Origin: Armillaria gallica
Lineage: Eukaryota > Basidiomycota > Agaricomycetes > Agaricales > Physalacriaceae
Assembly: GCA_037576215.1 (NCBI GenBank)
Contig: JBANDB010000004.1
Span: 5,394,001-5,458,000 of the forward strand
DNA length: 64,000 nucleotides
Direction of reading: 5' to 3'
Position 1 is the first letter of the stretch, and every line of letters starts with the position of its first letter. The notes under the pieces are model-generated. The model was not told the DNA's origin, made no database searches, and saw only the letters and a program-made list of their open reading frames with translations. This document shows positions 12,760 to 24,299 of the stretch, piece after piece. Made by a program: the position numbers and the translations under genes.

Positions 12760-12867
12760 GGGTATAAAAGGGTGTATCCATCTCTGGGAACGCATCATCC
12801 CATCCCATCTTCCCCATTTTTCCCGTTCTCTTTTCATTCTCCTCTCGTTCTCACGTTCTCATCTCGC
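12760..12867 (+). promoter_or_regulatory. Core-promoter-like TATA box plus CT-rich leader (copy 2)
   Basis: Exact counterpart of the element at 3426-3532, with one extra G before TATAAAAGG. The CT-rich leader is unchanged. The transcript it might start is not identified. Confidence 0.45.
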
Positions 12868-13424
12868 ATGATACTTCCGTCGATGCTGAGCTCACTGCGA
12901 TGGTCGTCTTGCGTGGCCATTGGCGAGTTTCTCGCCTCGCGTCTATTGACGCGTTGTAGTCTCGTGACTTGAACTCGGTGCCCGGTTGGGCATATTTCGA
13001 TAGCCGATTATTTTCCTGCCTTCCTGACTGCCATGTTGATGGGTCGTCGAGTTGAATGGTGAGCTCGTTTCTTTGACGGTTCGTCTATTTTTCTCAATGC
13101 TTGACTGCAGGTGGATTACCGAAGACTGGACGTCGTCAGGCTCAACAAGGTACGTATTTGCTGCGAACAGTCTCTTGACACAAAGCTAACGAGGATCATT
13201 GAAGGATAGCCCGAATTCGTGAGTGGTAGTAGGGTGCGTACAAGGCTTTGAGTGTTTCCCTTAGCTAACCTTCTCGTCTCTTGCTCAGACACTTTGAACG
13301 ACCCCTCGAGCGCCAGTATACCGATGGCCACACGATCTTCCCAATTCTGCAGAAATTCATACAAGATCGAACACAAGCTGTACGCCACGACGGCCGTGAC
13401 CTTGACCTTGCACATTGACGAATG

Positions 13425-13690
13425 ATGAGGAGAATGATAGAGAGGAGACGGATTTGGGCTTAGGTGTACGTGTACTGATACCATGGAAATTTGGACTATG
13501 CTTACCGTTTACTTTTTCCCTTAGTTCTCATAGTCCATTCCTCCAGCGCTTAAAGAAGCTATACGCAATGATGGCCATGATCCTGCCCTCGAGAATGACA
13601 GACAGGAGACAGATTTGGGGCTTCAGGGTACGTGCACTGATACGGTGGAAATCTGGACCGTGCTTACCGTGCCCGTAGTCCATTCCTCAA
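13425..13690. repeat. Short tandem doubling in copy 2 only
   Basis: A unit of about 159 bases with GAGAGGAGAC, a GATTTGGG..CTT..GTACGTG stretch, CTGATAC, GGAAAT.TGGAC and AGTCCATTCCTC occurs twice here but only once in copy 1 (around 4090-4200). It accounts for the change of offset between the two copies from 9335 to 9494. Confidence 0.7.
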
Positions 13691-14615
13691 TGATGATCCG
13701 CTCTGCAAAGTCGAGCTCGAGGTAAGCTCCCCGTCTGATATCCCACACTGAAGCTGACAGTTGTTTCAGCGAGCTCCAAAGTGAAGGGACCAGCTGGAAG
13801 ACTCAGCGCAGGACGACAGGCCCTCAATCAGAGCAGCACGGAGACTGATGAGGTTGAGGACCATTCGAGTCGGCGTGTGGACGGATGGGTGCGGGGTCAG
13901 GGCTATCATGGGAGGTGTGCTAGACGACGAGACAGATCTGTCATTAGACAGGAGGTGTGGAAGGGAACGGCTCGAGACTCGCAGACGGCAGGGTGGTGCG
14001 TGTGTGACCGAAAGCCGGAAGGGTGGATCGCGTCGCTGGACGGAGGGTGGAGGATTTCAGAGGGCGGACGGATGGCAGTCGCGCATGTAAGAGGTCCTGT
14101 ATGGAGGAGTATTGCAAGCCAGTCGGTGTGAAGGCATTTCTCTATGACCACATGAGGCTCATCTTAGACTCGGAGGAGCCGTCGACAGCACTGGGGCAAG
14201 TGTATGCGAGATGGGGTCCGGGAACTGAGACATTGCCGATGGCTGTGTAGTCCCCAAATGCAAGTAATTATGTTTTCCCACACCAGTCGGTCGGTCAAGC
14301 AGGCCTTTGAAAATTCGACCCGATATGATTTTTTTTGGGTTTCCTTGAGTCTACTTGTGTGTTTTCCAGGATTCTCCTGCTTATATCTCGTAAGTAGCTA
14401 TATCCTGTTTTCAGGTTCGTCTCAGGGCTTACGCGTCCTCGGCCCGCGCTTCCGCGTCGGCCAGGTACTACGCGTCCCAAGCCGCCAACGCGTTATTCCT
14501 TTCTTGTACTTGATTCCAAGTTTCGGGTTGGTCCAAGCTGGGGAGCTCTTACTAAGTTACTTGCAATTCCGCCCGGTCTTGCTTGCTTACACTGAATCCA
14601 TTTGTAATAGACAGG

Positions 14616-14625
14616 TATAAAATAA
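14616..14625 (+). promoter_or_regulatory. TATA box of NmrA-like gene (copy 2)
   Basis: TATAAAATAA located 52 bases before the ATG at 14668, identical to the copy 1 element. Confidence 0.6.
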
Positions 14626-14667
14626 CTGACGACTGGTACATATTGAAACTATAGTTCATAACACACC

Positions 14668-15715
14668 ATGTCGTCTCCACCCTACAAATCCTTCGCAATC
14701 GTCGGCGCAGCAGGGCGTATCGGAAAACACATCTTTGCTGCCCTACACGAACAGACCACCACCTCCGATATCCTAGTGATCACCCGTACGTCCTCCTCAT
14801 CCACGGATACCATACTATCATCCCCCAAAGTGAAGATCGCTAAAGTGGAAGACTACAAGAACGTCCAAGTGATCGCCGCCATCCTTCGGGCCCACCACAT
14901 CGAGGTCTTCATCTCAGCTGCGAACTGGCAGACGGAGGAGGGGATCTGCACAGAGGAGACGGCACTGGTGGATGCTGCACATGCGGCGGGCGTTAAGCTG
15001 TTCGTGCCGTCAGAGTTTGGCGCACCTACTCTAGATGCCCCGATGGGTCTTTTCAAGGCTAAGGATGATGTCGCTAGTGAGTTGTAGATCCGCTTATTCT
15101 CGGGCATCATCTGATACCGCCGACAGAGCATATGAAAGAGATCGGATTGCCCTCTGCGAGATTCTTCGTAAGTCCCATCGTTTCGAGGAAGGAGTTTGTT
15201 GACTAGATATTATGTACAGACTGGGCAATTCTTCAGTTGGATACCTATTGCTTTGGGGTACCCATCCACGGGTAAGATCAACCTTGTAGTCGGTACAGGC
15301 AACACACCGGGATCGTTCACTGCTGATGAGGACGTGGGAGGTATGTGATGTGTTCCAAATCCAAAAGTGTCGCTCAATCAGAGTAGGTTTTGTCGCACAC
15401 GTGCTTGTAACCCTTCCGCCTTCCGAGCTGAACGATCAGATCTTCCGCATTGAAGGCGAGAGGGTTTCGTACGGAGAGATAGCAGTGAGGGTTGGGTTGC
15501 CAGTAGTTAGAGTGGAGACTGTTCCTGCTGACAGCCAGCAGTTCACACAGTTCTGCACAATGGTGCAGAAAATGTTCGAGCAAGGGTATGGGAGCACAGG
15601 CTGGGATCATATTTTGAAGAAGGATGGTGAGGAGAGCGCTGGGAGCGCTAATGCTCTTTGGACGGGACATGTGTGGAGGAAGGTGTCGAAGGAAGACTTT
15701 GTTAAGACCGGCTGA
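14668..15715 (+). CDS. NmrA-like / isoflavone reductase-like NAD(P)-binding protein, copy 2
   Basis: Predicted as join(14668..15076,15127..15167,15220..15340,15387..15715), 299 aa. All four exons have the same lengths as copy 1, and only the second intron is one base shorter. Amino-acid differences from the 5168 copy are few (for example L5P, N-to-D before the first junction, R-to-Q and I-to-V in the last exon). The cofactor motif and FVPSEFG motif are unchanged. With the promoter box also conserved, both copies are likely transcribed, giving an extra dose of one reductase rather than a new function so far. The substrate is unknown. Confidence 0.85.
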
Positions 15716-16296
15716 TTTGAAGATTCTTAGTTAATATGTACTGTAGTGTATGTATGAAAGTTCAGTAAACGCACCGTATCTCTTTCTTCCCATTCAATCC
15801 ATAGCTGCAGACTGAGACTCGGGGGCTACTCACTGGTAGTGCATTGCACCGTATCCAGTACCGATACTACAGTGCCTATCTCTTCACCCATGAAGAAGGG
15901 ACCGTGTGATAATGAGAAGATTCGGGAAACAACACGTTCCAGGCTTATAGCGCTAACGCAAAATAGCCCGCCAAGATATCGATGGACCTGCTAGCCCTCA
16001 CATTGCACCAGCCACATTTGCCCAGTCCGAAGCAGAAGGAGGCGGGAAAACAGCGAGAAAAACAGCGAAAGGAAAAAAACCGCTGTTATTAAGAGTGAGT
16101 TTGAGTATCTCGCAAAATCATCGGTGCTAGTGATTCACTACAGGTGCAGGTACGGTCGTCTTGAGAACTGGATAGTGTTGTCACTCACGAAGAACCGTCG
16201 GCGCCCGGCCCCAGAGAGAGTTCGGCTGCTTCGTTGAAGCTGCAGAGATAATATGAAAGCCCGACAGTGTTTGTGGTGATGACCTGCTGGACTATA

Positions 16297-16932
16297 ACGC
16301 TACGGACTGTGGCACTTTCCGGTGCTCCACGTCAGTCAGGTCAGGTAGCTTGAAGGCGAAAAGTCCAATCCTGTAAACGGTGGGGTGACCTCATGTAGAT
16401 CCCGATGTTTGGGTCCTCCCTTCATGGACGCGGGCCGTGACTACTTGACGGCCGCAACATGCTAGAACCGGCCATTGCACAGGGCTGGTAGGAACGAGCG
16501 AGTCAAGGACAAATAGCAACGTGCAAGGTGATGTCAATGAGAGTGAAAATCCCGGCTGTCTCGGAGAAGCGGAGCTCTAAAGATGTAATTGCCGAGCGAC
16601 CCCGCGAAATTGAGTGGAGCTTCGACATGGTGACATAGTCCACATTAAACACATTAGAACCACGGAGGGAAGAGCTTTTTTGTATAAATGCAAAGGAAAG
16701 GTTTATGAAAGATTCAGGGAATGTAACAGTCAATGAGAGTATATAAAGATACAATGACCTACGGGTCGTTCCGACCAGTGTACTACTTTGAGCCTAACAC
16801 CACAGCCGAACGAGTCGACGTTACTTCAATAATCAGGAATTTTGCACTAGTGACAATATGAACTAAGTCAAAACTAAGTGCTATAAGACTTGGACTCGTA
16901 GAGGCTCTAAGGATGGATGCGATCTCACCATT
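16297..16932. other. Intergenic, no gene seen
   Basis: Unique DNA between the right end of duplication copy 2 and the 3' end of the F-box gene. No open frame with recognisable content. Confidence 0.5.
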
Positions 16933-18684
16933 TCAAAATTCATCTGAGTCGGAGCCTGACTCGGATGCTGGATCTCCATCATCCAGACAAAAGTCAAGCA
17001 TCAGTCCCTCGCCTTGCAAACTTTTCAAGGTTTTCTTGGTCTCCTCATCGAGAGCGTAGCTCCATCCTCGCCCCATCACCCATAGGTAGAGCCTCGTGAG
17101 ATGTGGTATATCGTGCGGCCGACGCACTCGCGAAGCTACCATGTCGACAAATGCAGAATTGATGAAAGAGACGTGAGCGTAGCGAATGGTATGCATGTTT
17201 ACAGTAAGTTTTTGCAGAAACGGGACCATGGAGTGTTGGAGAGACCCATCTACCACGCTGACCTCGCTCAATTGTGTCACAAGAGACTGCATGATGGCGC
17301 CATAATTGTCTGCGATTTCTGGCACCCATTCGTAGAATTCAATGGCGAATTCCTGCAATCTAGGCATGAGTCGTATGACGTTCGCAAGGTTGTCGTCGAG
17401 GTCCGCATCGATGAGGCATAATCGTGTTAGGGAACATTGTGACTGCAGCAGCATCTGGTGAAGTGCGCCCAGCGCACCGACAGGGCATGTTATTACTTCT
17501 TCTTCCATGTCAAACTCGTACATGGTTGTTAGCGTGACTTCCTTCAGCGACGGTAATACCAGGCTGCGCAGAAAACTTGGCGAAGACGCCGAAAGTTTTT
17601 CAACGGATGAAGCCATAACAGGACTCGGAGGGTCGGGAACAGGATGGATATTCAAGTTTTGGACACCATAATCGTTGTACGAAAATGAAAGGAGTTTTGG
17701 AGCTGATTCCACGACCGCGAGATATTTGAGGGTCAGCCAATCTCCGGCAAATGGTCTTGCATCCGAGAAAGATACAAGATTGGATGCAGGGAAAAGTATG
17801 TTGGCCTCTTCGTGCATGCCTTTCAGATGCAAATTTTCGAGTCTGGGAACAATCTCAAAGGCGCGAATGTCTCCGGACGGTGGGTCATGAATACAATTGA
17901 TGTACATGTCTCGAAGTAAATCGATCTTTCCACGGACGAGAGAGAGTCGAGGGAGATAGGATGGATGGATGGACATCTCGACGGCTCTCCACCGCCTCGA
18001 ATGAGCGATCATGATATCGAAGCATTGCTTCATTGTTCGGGATGCTCCTTCCTCCACCACCAAGTGGGGGTCCGGGCCGAAGTACGTAAAATGAAAATCG
18101 AGAGGATGATTACAGGAGCGTTCAAGGACGACGCGGAGCATTTCCACTGCGTCGGCCTTCAGAGGCACCTTAGGCTTGTAGGAGAACGGAATCTCTATGG
18201 TCATGGAGGCCCATAGCTCCGGACAAAGTGTCTTGATAACATTTCTCCACGAGCTGCACACTTGGCCAAGATGCCATGGCCCCTCTTGGACTGTGAAGAC
18301 ATTGAATCCGGCAAGACGTCTCCCCGATAATATATCTCTGTATTCGCTATCTTTCCACGAACGACGTAAAATCTCCATCGTGATCTCCGAGGGAATACGA
18401 CGTATTGGAGACAGTGTTGTCTCATAGTCGTTTTTGATTGACTGGAGACGCGACCTGCGAACTTCCAGCGACCTCACAGCATCACGAAGAAAATCAAGGT
18501 CGCTATCTATTTCAACAAGCGGGATTTTCAGGCCCTCCAGAGACGCCTTTAGCTGAGTAGTTTGCAGAGGTGATGGCGCGACGTTGTCGCGCAGAAGGGA
18601 GATGACGTCAGGTGGATGAGCGAAGATTGATATCCAATCATGTTTGGCCAATATTTCATCCAGAGGAAGGTGGGAACGCTGCAT
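16933..18684 (-). CDS. F-box/LRR-like protein, 583 aa, paralogue of 24300-25985
   Basis: Single uninterrupted exon. A coiled-coil-like region (residues about 40-85) precedes an F-box-type motif (PIRRIPSEITMEILRRSW, near residues 93-110). A conserved G-P-W-x-L-G-Q-V-C-S-S-W-R segment follows near residue 136, and then a long leucine-rich region. The C-terminus is acidic and serine-rich. This is the large Agaricomycete F-box family whose members are expected to join SCF ubiquitin ligases through Skp1, with the leucine-rich part choosing a substrate. Substrates are unknown. A second gene with the same architecture lies 5.6 kb away on the same strand, so the pair arose by local duplication. The start is the first Met, which matches the paralogue's start context (MQRS against MQSS). 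Confidence 0.88.
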   Translation of the reverse strand: MQRSHLPLDEILAKHDWISIFAHPPDVISLLRDNVAPSPLQTTQLKASLEGLKIPLVEIDSDLDFLRDAVRSLEVRRSRLQSIKNDYETTLSPIRRIPSEITMEILRRSWKDSEYRDILSGRRLAGFNVFTVQEGPWHLGQVCSSWRNVIKTLCPELWASMTIEIPFSYKPKVPLKADAVEMLRVVLERSCNHPLDFHFTYFGPDPHLVVEEGASRTMKQCFDIMIAHSRRWRAVEMSIHPSYLPRLSLVRGKIDLLRDMYINCIHDPPSGDIRAFEIVPRLENLHLKGMHEEANILFPASNLVSFSDARPFAGDWLTLKYLAVVESAPKLLSFSYNDYGVQNLNIHPVPDPPSPVMASSVEKLSASSPSFLRSLVLPSLKEVTLTTMYEFDMEEEVITCPVGALGALHQMLLQSQCSLTRLCLIDADLDDNLANVIRLMPRLQEFAIEFYEWVPEIADNYGAIMQSLVTQLSEVSVVDGSLQHSMVPFLQKLTVNMHTIRYAHVSFINSAFVDMVASRVRRPHDIPHLTRLYLWVMGRGWSYALDEETKKTLKSLQGEGLMLDFCLDDGDPASESGSDSDEF

Positions 18685-19483
18685 TAGAGACCGATATGAC
18701 TAGGGAAAAATCAACCAATGAGTCCTGGTATGCGGTTGTAGGCGACAAAGAAAGCACACAAGCACTCAGGACGTCTATGAAATTTTTAATTATTGCCTGA
18801 TATAAGGTTCTGTAGCGAGGAACTCACGCACAAAAAATATGAACCAAGTCGCTGGGAGGAGCACAAGACAAAGAGGTTGGAAAGAAAAGGGTTTTTGTTC
18901 GGGTCTCCAGACGTGTCGAAGTCATGTAAAACGTAATAGGAACTGGACGCCAGCGTCTTATTCCCGCGGGAATGTACACGTCAACGGAGGATCTATACAG
19001 GCTGTGCTTGAAAGTTGAAGCTGAGGTTAGAGAGCTTTTCTCCGCTAGGAACCAGAGCAGCCACTTTGGATCGTCGAAGTCCTGCAAGGCGGATCATTCA
19101 TCAAGCCGGCATAACACGGCAACGTGATTGGCGGAGCTTGAAATGGGCTTCACGTCTGTCGCGTCGTCTGACTTCAAGTTCCTTACTCTGGATCGCTCTC
19201 CGAATCAATGACTTCTCATGAGCTCGCCTCGATTTGATTCTCTACCCCTCCAGGAAATTTCAGTCAGACCAGGCCGCAAATCGTTCAATGCAGTGTTGAT
19301 ACAGTGGTGCATTGAGCCAGGCTTCAAATGGCCACACGAGTCCCTCGTTGCTGGTTCACTTTTGGTTTCAGATTAGGGTTCGATATACTTCTTTTGAGAA
19401 TTGCTGTAGACTACTAATAAAACTGCGTCTTGGTAGCCCTTGTTCACCGTTCCAACTTTGGGGTCATCACGGAAACATTTCAA
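18685..19483. other. Intergenic between divergent genes
   Basis: Probably holds the promoter of the minus-strand F-box gene. A minus-strand open frame at 18824-19087 looks slightly protein-like, but no family or intron structure supports it. Confidence 0.35.
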
Positions 19484-20421
19484 ATGAAGGTGGGTAAAGT
19501 TCTGCTATCAAAACGCCAGTGACAATTCAACTTTACAATTGTAGCCCAGAAACGCTTCCGGGAGAGATCATGATTCTGAGGTGAGAGTCATCACACCTCC
19601 CTATTAAATGGTCATTAACGATATTGTTTTCGCTCCAAGGGTGCGTCTGGAAGCAAGCCACTTTCTATGTACGATGCACTCAGCTACCTTCATGACATGG
19701 AGGCATCCGTCTTCAATATCATGAACTACTTAATCACCCAAGTCAACAACATCGACAGTCCCGATTCGCGAGAAAACACATTTGCGATCCTCGAGCCCCT
19801 CAATGAATCCACTCTCGATTTCATTACTTCAGTTGTCAATGCTTGGGACGATACAACAGTCGTGAAATATTTTGCGCGCCATTTATGCCCTCCGCTGGAA
19901 ACGTATTTCGAAAGTGATCGATATCAGTCCGTACAATGGAATACTCAAAGGGCAAGGGAAGTTCTCCCGTACCTCGATGCAACCATCATAGGATCGAGGC
20001 TCCACTGACGACTCAGCTACGGAGGTTAAAAGACCAAGAGTCACACTTCTTGAAATGGCCTCCTTGGTCATCGCCGTCGCCAGAGCTGGTGAATCTTCTG
20101 GACAACCTGCCTCAGACGCTATCTGCGCTGCGCTATTATTGTCGCCAAACTATTCAGTATCTCGACACCATTGAAAGCTTCGTTGTATGCCTGAATGAAA
20201 TTTTCAGCGATGAACGGCGTGCAGCAGCCTTTGGGAGACGCAGGGAGTTCGTTAAGGCACTGCACGATCTCGCGGACATTGTGGAGAAGAGCCAGAAAGC
20301 TGCTCGGCGTCATCCAGTTGCATTGTGGTGTAACAAGGATCGCGACTGGGTTCATCGTTCTCGTATATACCAGAGTCTGGATGCGAGTGTGAACCGTGTT
20401 CACAAGATCATGCTATCTTAG
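19484..20421 (+). CDS. Hypothetical protein, four exons, 255 aa
   Basis: Predicted as join(19484..19489,19545..19580,19640..19960,20017..20421). The first exon is only six bases (Met-Lys), which is unusual but phase-consistent. All introns are 50-60 bases and GT-AG, although the last donor (GTTCTC) is weak. If that last intron is not used, the frame would be broken near 20008. The protein is mainly helical with no recognisable domain; it has no signal peptide or membrane span. A decayed relative of exon 3 lies at 28199-28440. The function is unknown. Confidence 0.55.
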
Positions 20422-21840
20422 TCTATCTTCTTTTGTGCCGCATCAACAGTGATTCTGATTTTCTGGGCCCTTTTCTAAGAAATGGTACATATCTCTGTTT
20501 TCACATGATATTTCTGCTACTTACTTCACATTCACGGCATGTAATTATAAAGCATTGCAGAATTGTCATCGGCTTTTTTTGTACGGTCTCAGTATGAGCA
20601 ATGGAAGGGGGTCCTATACATACGCGAGCAAGCATCGGGGGTCGTAGTAGGGCTTGCTCGAGCTCGGCGTCCTTTCTTGTCTCCTGAATGCAATTGGATG
20701 GATCGCACTACACAAAGTCTCCGGGAGTATCATACTAGAGCCAGCCGTTTGCTAGATTACAGTCTCGTCCTGCCAACGTCCTGCTTGATTCGCAGCCATT
20801 GTTGATCCATCGGCCTTCGGCGTTATCGTCCGAGATAGCCGGAGTTTGAAAACCGGCTCAGCCTCTCACCATGACATTCGCCCGCTCTCCTGCCTTTTCC
20901 CTCGTTCGTTCCTTGTTTCTGTAACAGATATATCATATGGTCCTCTTCTACTGATCACCGCATCGATTGCAGCACCTCCTAGCGACCCCGAAACATTTTG
21001 AACGGGTCATTCAAGCTGACTGCTTCCACTGCCTTCGTTGACACTTCGCTCTGCGCAACTCATCATGTATGCTAAATGGGATCAATATCTCCAAGAGGTG
21101 ACTCTCTTCAGGAGGTATCTATCCTGTTTCCGTACCAAGCTAGCCTGTTTTGATTATTATAGTGAACAGATCCAAGGCGCATATATTCATTTAACACAAC
21201 CGCAAAACGAGCTAGGCACTTCGGCAGGGTGACTGACCGGAAGATGCAGTATGAAGATGTGAATCTGGAGGTACTGCAGCTTCAGTCCGTTTATCATCTT
21301 TCTCTATAATCTAGTGGGCTTTTTACTCAACATCCTATCTACAGGTTAAATTCCAAGACCCCGTATTTCGCTCAATCAAGTCCGCAACTCCTTCAGTGCC
21401 TTGCCACAGTACTGGCTCAACTCTTCCTGTCGTTCCTACCCCCCGGAATACATGCGGCAACCCAATCTCCCTTCCCAGCTTTATCAATATCCATACCGAA
21501 CCAGAGCATACCTGTCAAATTGACGCACTATAGGAGCCTTTTAAAATACCCGCTGCACAAGTCAAGCCCATGGGGATGTATGACAACCTAGAAATCCAAC
21601 AGTGAAACGCCTTTCAAAATCCCACATTGGCTAAGGCGAAACAGAGAACAGCGCGATTCTCTAAGAATTGTGCGACTTTAGGGGATAGCAGTGACGCATA
21701 AGGGTCATGGCCTCGAATCCTTTCCGAATCTTTCTGATGCTGCGGCTTTGAAGATTAGGGCAAAGCATGGATTGACAAGGTCCTATCATTCCGCATGTCA
21801 TGGACGAGGCAGGCTGTGGGTCTACACTCCAGGACGGACA
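20422..21840. other. Intergenic, no intact gene
   Basis: Open frames at 20563-20805 and 21038-21232 are short and unrecognised. DNA near 21440-21540 is similar to DNA at 28610-28700, so it belongs to the old duplicated block described separately. Confidence 0.4.
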
Positions 21841-21849
21841 ATATATAAC
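21837..21849 (+). promoter_or_regulatory. TATA-like box of acyl-CoA oxidase-like gene
   Basis: CAATATATAACC lies about 55-60 bases before the ATG at 21902, a suitable core-promoter distance. Confidence 0.5.
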
Positions 21850-21901
21850 CTTTCCAAGTAACTGAGCTCGTCCAACCGACTGGGTGAAACCGAGTTTTCC
21901 A

Positions 21902-23850
21902 ATGCCCTCCTCACGCAGCTGGCCTTCTCAGTCTCTTCTCAGCGTCGACGTGTTCAAAGCGGCCGGTGCCAACGCCAACACCCGCTCCAATGCCCTCGCG
22001 CTCTCCGACAATGCGTACCAGCGTGCGGAGCTTATCTGGAAGACTTGGGGCCTCACGTCTGAGGACATCGTCAACCTCAGCCCCAAGTTCTGGAAGATCC
22101 ACAATGACCCCATTGCCTGGCACGATGGTGCCTCCGCCACCATCATGGCGATCCATCTCAATCTCGCTGTGGGTACCATTGGCACGTACACCGCTGATCG
22201 TCCCGAGTTGCAAGCTCTGTGCAAGGATATGATGGATTGCAAGACTATGTTAGTCGCTCCTCTGAGTTTCCTTGCTTTGCATGCTAACGGTTCTCTTAGC
22301 GGTCAATTCCTTATCAGTGAGGCCGGCCACGGTTTAGATGCGACCAACCTCGAAACCACCGCTACTCTCCAGTCCGATAGCTCATTCATCCTCAACTCTC
22401 CCAACCGGGCTTCTTCTAAGTATATGGCTGCGACTGTCCCGGTTCTCGGTAAACCCTGCTATGCTGTCGTCTGGTCCCAGCTCCTCGTCGATGGCGAGAA
22501 GCGCGGTATCAGGCCTTTTGTTGTCCAGCTCAATGACGGTGTTCACATGTGCAAGGGTATCACTGCCAAGTAGGTCTATTACCAAAGGAAAGTCCTCCAT
22601 AACTAATGGCCGATTAATCACAGATTGATTCCTACCCGACATGGTGCAACCCCGGTCAACCACGCCATCACACACTTCACTCAGGTCCGTCTTCCCGAGT
22701 GGTCCCTCCTCGGACCCATTGGCGACAAGCCCTCGACGCACGATGACTTCCTCGTCGCCATCTGGCGTGTCTCCGTCGGGACTCTTGCTTTGGCTTCGCT
22801 CGCCCTCCCGGCTACTCAAATAGCGGCTCACATTGCATACAAGTACTCCCTCCGTCGTAAAGTGGGCATTCCTGCGCAGCCCATCATCAGCTTCCGGACC
22901 CAGCAGATCCCCATTTTCACTGCGGTCGCGCAGACGTATGTTATTGAGGCGTGGACGAAGCATGCGATCAAGCACTTCATGGATCCCACTGCTGACCGTC
23001 ACGCGAGGCATGCGATTACCACCATCTACAAGGCGGTGGTGATGGAGCATGCGCAGACTGCTCACTTCAACCTTTCGGAGAGGTTGGGTGCTCAAGGCTT
23101 GTTCGACTACAACCAGATCGTCACTCAATTCGTCAGTTCTAATTCTCTATTTCATTGTATTAGTATTTATCTGATCCTGTCTAGGCTGAGATGAGGGGTA
23201 TTGTCATTGCTGAGGGCGATGTCCTTGTTCTTGCCATTCGTTAGTGTTCTCTTTTCCCGCTTCGGACCGTGTCTGACTATTTGACAGGTCTCGCTTCGGA
23301 GCTTCTTCAGGGTAAATACTCTGTCCCATCTCCTCTGTACCCCAGCAGTCTCCTCGCCCAGCGTAAGTCCAATCTAGTCTTGCAGCGCTATCATCTAAGA
23401 GCAGGCTAACCAATCTTTTTAACAGACGAAAAGGGAGTGCTCGAAGAAGCCAGGGCTCTCGTGCAGAAATACGGACCTCGGTCGAAGCAATACGCAGATC
23501 ACATCCTTCCTCGCTCCAAAGACCTCGTCGAGGCCATCGGCCACCGGATGGCACACGAAAGTGCCTTAATCGAAGGTATCCCTGCTGTTCTGGCGGATAT
23601 CTACGAGGTGTTTGCCATTCAGAAGGACGTTGGTTGGTACCTTGAGTCTGGTCTCCTCACCCGGGCTAGGATCGCGGATATGCAGAACGCGTCTATGACG
23701 AATGCTGTGGGAAATATGAATGAGTGGGTTGATGGGATGGGTGTGGCCAAGTGGGTGAAGGCGCCGATTCTCGCTGAGAAGGGCTGGGATGATTTCGTGG
23801 ATTCGATGTATACTTTCAGAGAGGCTCCTAAGGAGATGGCTCTTTTGTAA
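21902..23850 (+). CDS. Acyl-CoA oxidase-like flavoprotein, 559 aa
   Basis: Predicted as join(21902..22248,22300..22569,22624..23131,23185..23239,23288..23362,23426..23850); all junctions GT-AG and in phase. The start is ATG at 21902, since the frame extends upstream only through a GTG. The R-H-G-A-T-P-V-N segment near residue 210 and the following T-Q-V-R-L-P match the beta-domain of acyl-CoA oxidases. A YKYSLRRKVG and R-T-Q-Q-I-P helix region and a C-terminal helical domain follow. The enzyme would use FAD and oxygen to make trans-2-enoyl-CoA and hydrogen peroxide in peroxisomal beta-oxidation. At 559 aa it is shorter than typical members (650-700). It ends in A-L-L rather than a PTS1 tripeptide, so import may use another signal, or the protein may be a diverged family member. 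Confidence 0.82.
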
Positions 23851-24299
23851 ATTTGAAGGGGTACGATCCAGGGTATGTTAGGAACATTGGTATTCAGACC
23901 CTCGTATCTCTTTATCTGATTAGCGTTGATGGTGATATCCATCTCATAATCGGACAGACCTGAGAGGTCTTGGATAATTGATCATAGTATGATAGCATCA
24001 AACTTGATTCGCACTCTATCCTCCTTGCTCCAGGTTTTCAGATTTGCGGTATTGTTGTAAGTAAACATAGCTAAGTAGTAAGTACGGTAACAATGCAGAG
24101 GCATACGTGGTCACGATAGCCAAAATTGACCTTCAAAGCCTTCAGCCTCAGTTTGTAAGTTGGATTTCGTCCTTTGTTTCGAAAGCAGTGAAATAAAAAA
24201 AAGTAGTGTAATCTCATTGATCCGTAGAGGGGGGAAAGTTTCATACCGGTTCACTGACAGCCTTTTCAAAACCAGATATGACACAACCTTGCCATGTCA

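Larger units (their letters stand above)
10384..16296. repeat. Segmental duplication, copy 2
   Basis: Direct copy of the block at 1-6772. It is about 1 kb shorter near its left end because it has only one copy of a unit that is tandemly doubled in copy 1. It is about 159 bp longer around 13.43-13.68 kb because a short unit is doubled here. At its right end, near 16237-16270, it has roughly 24 extra bases relative to copy 1, just before similarity is lost. Its NmrA-like gene keeps every splice site and the full reading frame. Confidence 0.93.

Noticed and set aside
22382..23128. 248-codon open frame on the minus strand across the acyl-CoA oxidase-like gene
   Set aside because: It is antisense to clearly conserved coding exons and arises from their codon bias.
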